Source: Bacillota bacterium
Lineage (GTDB): Bacteria > Bacillota > UBA4882 > UBA8346
Assembly (NCBI GenBank): GCA_003501335.1
Contig: DNPQ01000602.1
Location: 3,456-8,718, forward strand
DNA: 5,263 bases
Direction: 5' to 3'
Below the pieces are notes generated by a model. The model had not been told where the DNA came from. It saw nothing but the letters and a program-made list of their open reading frames with translations, and did not search any database. Shown in pieces: positions 4,740 through 5,263 of the stretch (position 1 is the stretch's first letter; each line of letters opens with the position of its first letter). Made by a program: the position numbers and the translations under genes.

Positions 4740-5263
4740 TCAGAATTTATGCTCAATCCCCAAGCGGTATTTCATATTGTGGTCGTAATCATCATCTAAA
4801 TTCAAAAGAATGTTGGTCCGATCACTTACAGCGTACCGGAAATTAAGAACTGTAAAAATTTCTCCCGTAGCATACAATAACGGCTGATAATTCATGCTCA
4901 ATTTACTTCCCGCCCAAGTAAAATCGCCGCGGAGAAAAAATTCAGGGTCATTATCTTGGTTATAAGTGTAAGGTATAAAGCCAGTACCTGCATCGCCACT
5001 GACGCCAGCATAAATATACTGCCCCTTGTACATTTCAATCCGCCATGCGAATTCATAGTTGGCCCAATCTTTACCTTCATAGTTGTAATTATAAAAACCG
5101 GTAAATTTAAGATTATTGGAACCAAAGGGGGTAGCAAAATCGATCCCACCATAGGGTATGGTTTCTTCCGGCTGAGAATCATAGCGACCGCCCAATTTAA
5201 CTCCTAACCAACCATTCATCTGATAACGAAGATCGGTCCTTAAAAAGTAGTCCTTCTTGTTAT
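4740..5263 (-). CDS. Outer-membrane beta-barrel protein, C-terminal part (5' end outside window)
   Basis: The 173 visible residues have no long hydrophobic helix but show repeated short amphipathic strands rich in Tyr, Phe, Gly and Asn, separated by polar turns. Examples are KFTGFYNYNYEG, YEFAWRIEMYKG, FFLRGDFTWAGSKLSMNY and ILLNLDDDYDHNMKYRL. The protein ends YRLGIEHKF: a C-terminal Phe preceded by alternating residues, the pattern of the beta-signal read by the BAM complex. It is therefore very likely an outer-membrane barrel, which implies a diderm organism. The frame is open to the window edge through LRTDLRYQMNG, so ATG5219 is internal and the true start lies beyond. The substrate or family is not identifiable from this fragment. 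It is the first visible gene of a minus-strand operon with the GerMN gene. Confidence 0.8.
   Translation of the reverse strand, partial: NKKDYFLRTDLRYQMNGWLGVKLGGRYDSQPEETIPYGGIDFATPFGSNNLKFTGFYNYNYEGKDWANYEFAWRIEMYKGQYIYAGVSGDAGTGFIPYTYNQDNDPEFFLRGDFTWAGSKLSMNYQPLLYATGEIFTVLNFRYAVSDRTNILLNLDDDYDHNMKYRLGIEHKF

Overview
The window looks like chromosomal DNA of a moderately AT-rich, anaerobe-type bacterium, probably an outer-membrane-bearing (diderm) member of the Bacillota. A GerMN-domain protein and a Bacillota-style HD-GYP protein with its own N-terminal domain point to Bacillota. A beta-barrel protein ending in Phe points to an outer membrane. Strong AGGAGG-like ribosome binding sites precede most genes. 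The lineage call is an inference; no rRNA or other marker is present.

Layout: (1) 1-456, minus: the N-terminal 152 residues of a dihydropteroate synthase, whose visible motifs resemble the Sul1/Sul2 sulfonamide-resistance enzymes more than E. coli FolP. (2) 457-626: a compact divergent promoter region, with a sigma-A-like promoter toward folP and a sigma-28-like plus sigma-A-like signal toward the next gene. (3) 627-1742, plus: a complete FIST-domain sensory protein. Its stop codon lies in an exact 14-bp tandem duplication, followed by a hairpin between convergent genes. (4) 1880-2503, minus: a small membrane-anchored protein of unknown function with two similar G-x-YG-x-P motifs. (5) 2504-2678: a divergent regulatory region with two dyads. 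(6) 2679-3753, plus: an HD-GYP gene (cyclic-di-GMP phosphodiesterase family) broken by one extra C exactly at its HD catalytic dyad. It also has Asn where a metal-binding Asp is expected. (7) 3823-3962, plus: the start of a PAS-like sensor gene, cut off by (8) 3963-4078, a 116-bp, almost wholly palindromic MITE-like element with IS-type ends. (9) 4146-4721, minus: a membrane-anchored GerMN protein, encoded 18 bp downstream of (10) 4740-5263, minus: the C-terminal part of an outer-membrane beta-barrel protein.

The middle of the window (FIST sensor, HD-GYP, PAS remnant) reads as a sensory and cyclic-di-GMP module that appears to be decaying: one frameshift at the active site and one gene truncated at a small mobile element. 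The right end is an envelope operon (barrel protein, then GerMN protein). The observations most worth following are the Sul-like chromosomal folP, the frameshift precisely at HD, and the palindromic element. I found no tRNA, rRNA, CRISPR array or recognisable riboswitch.
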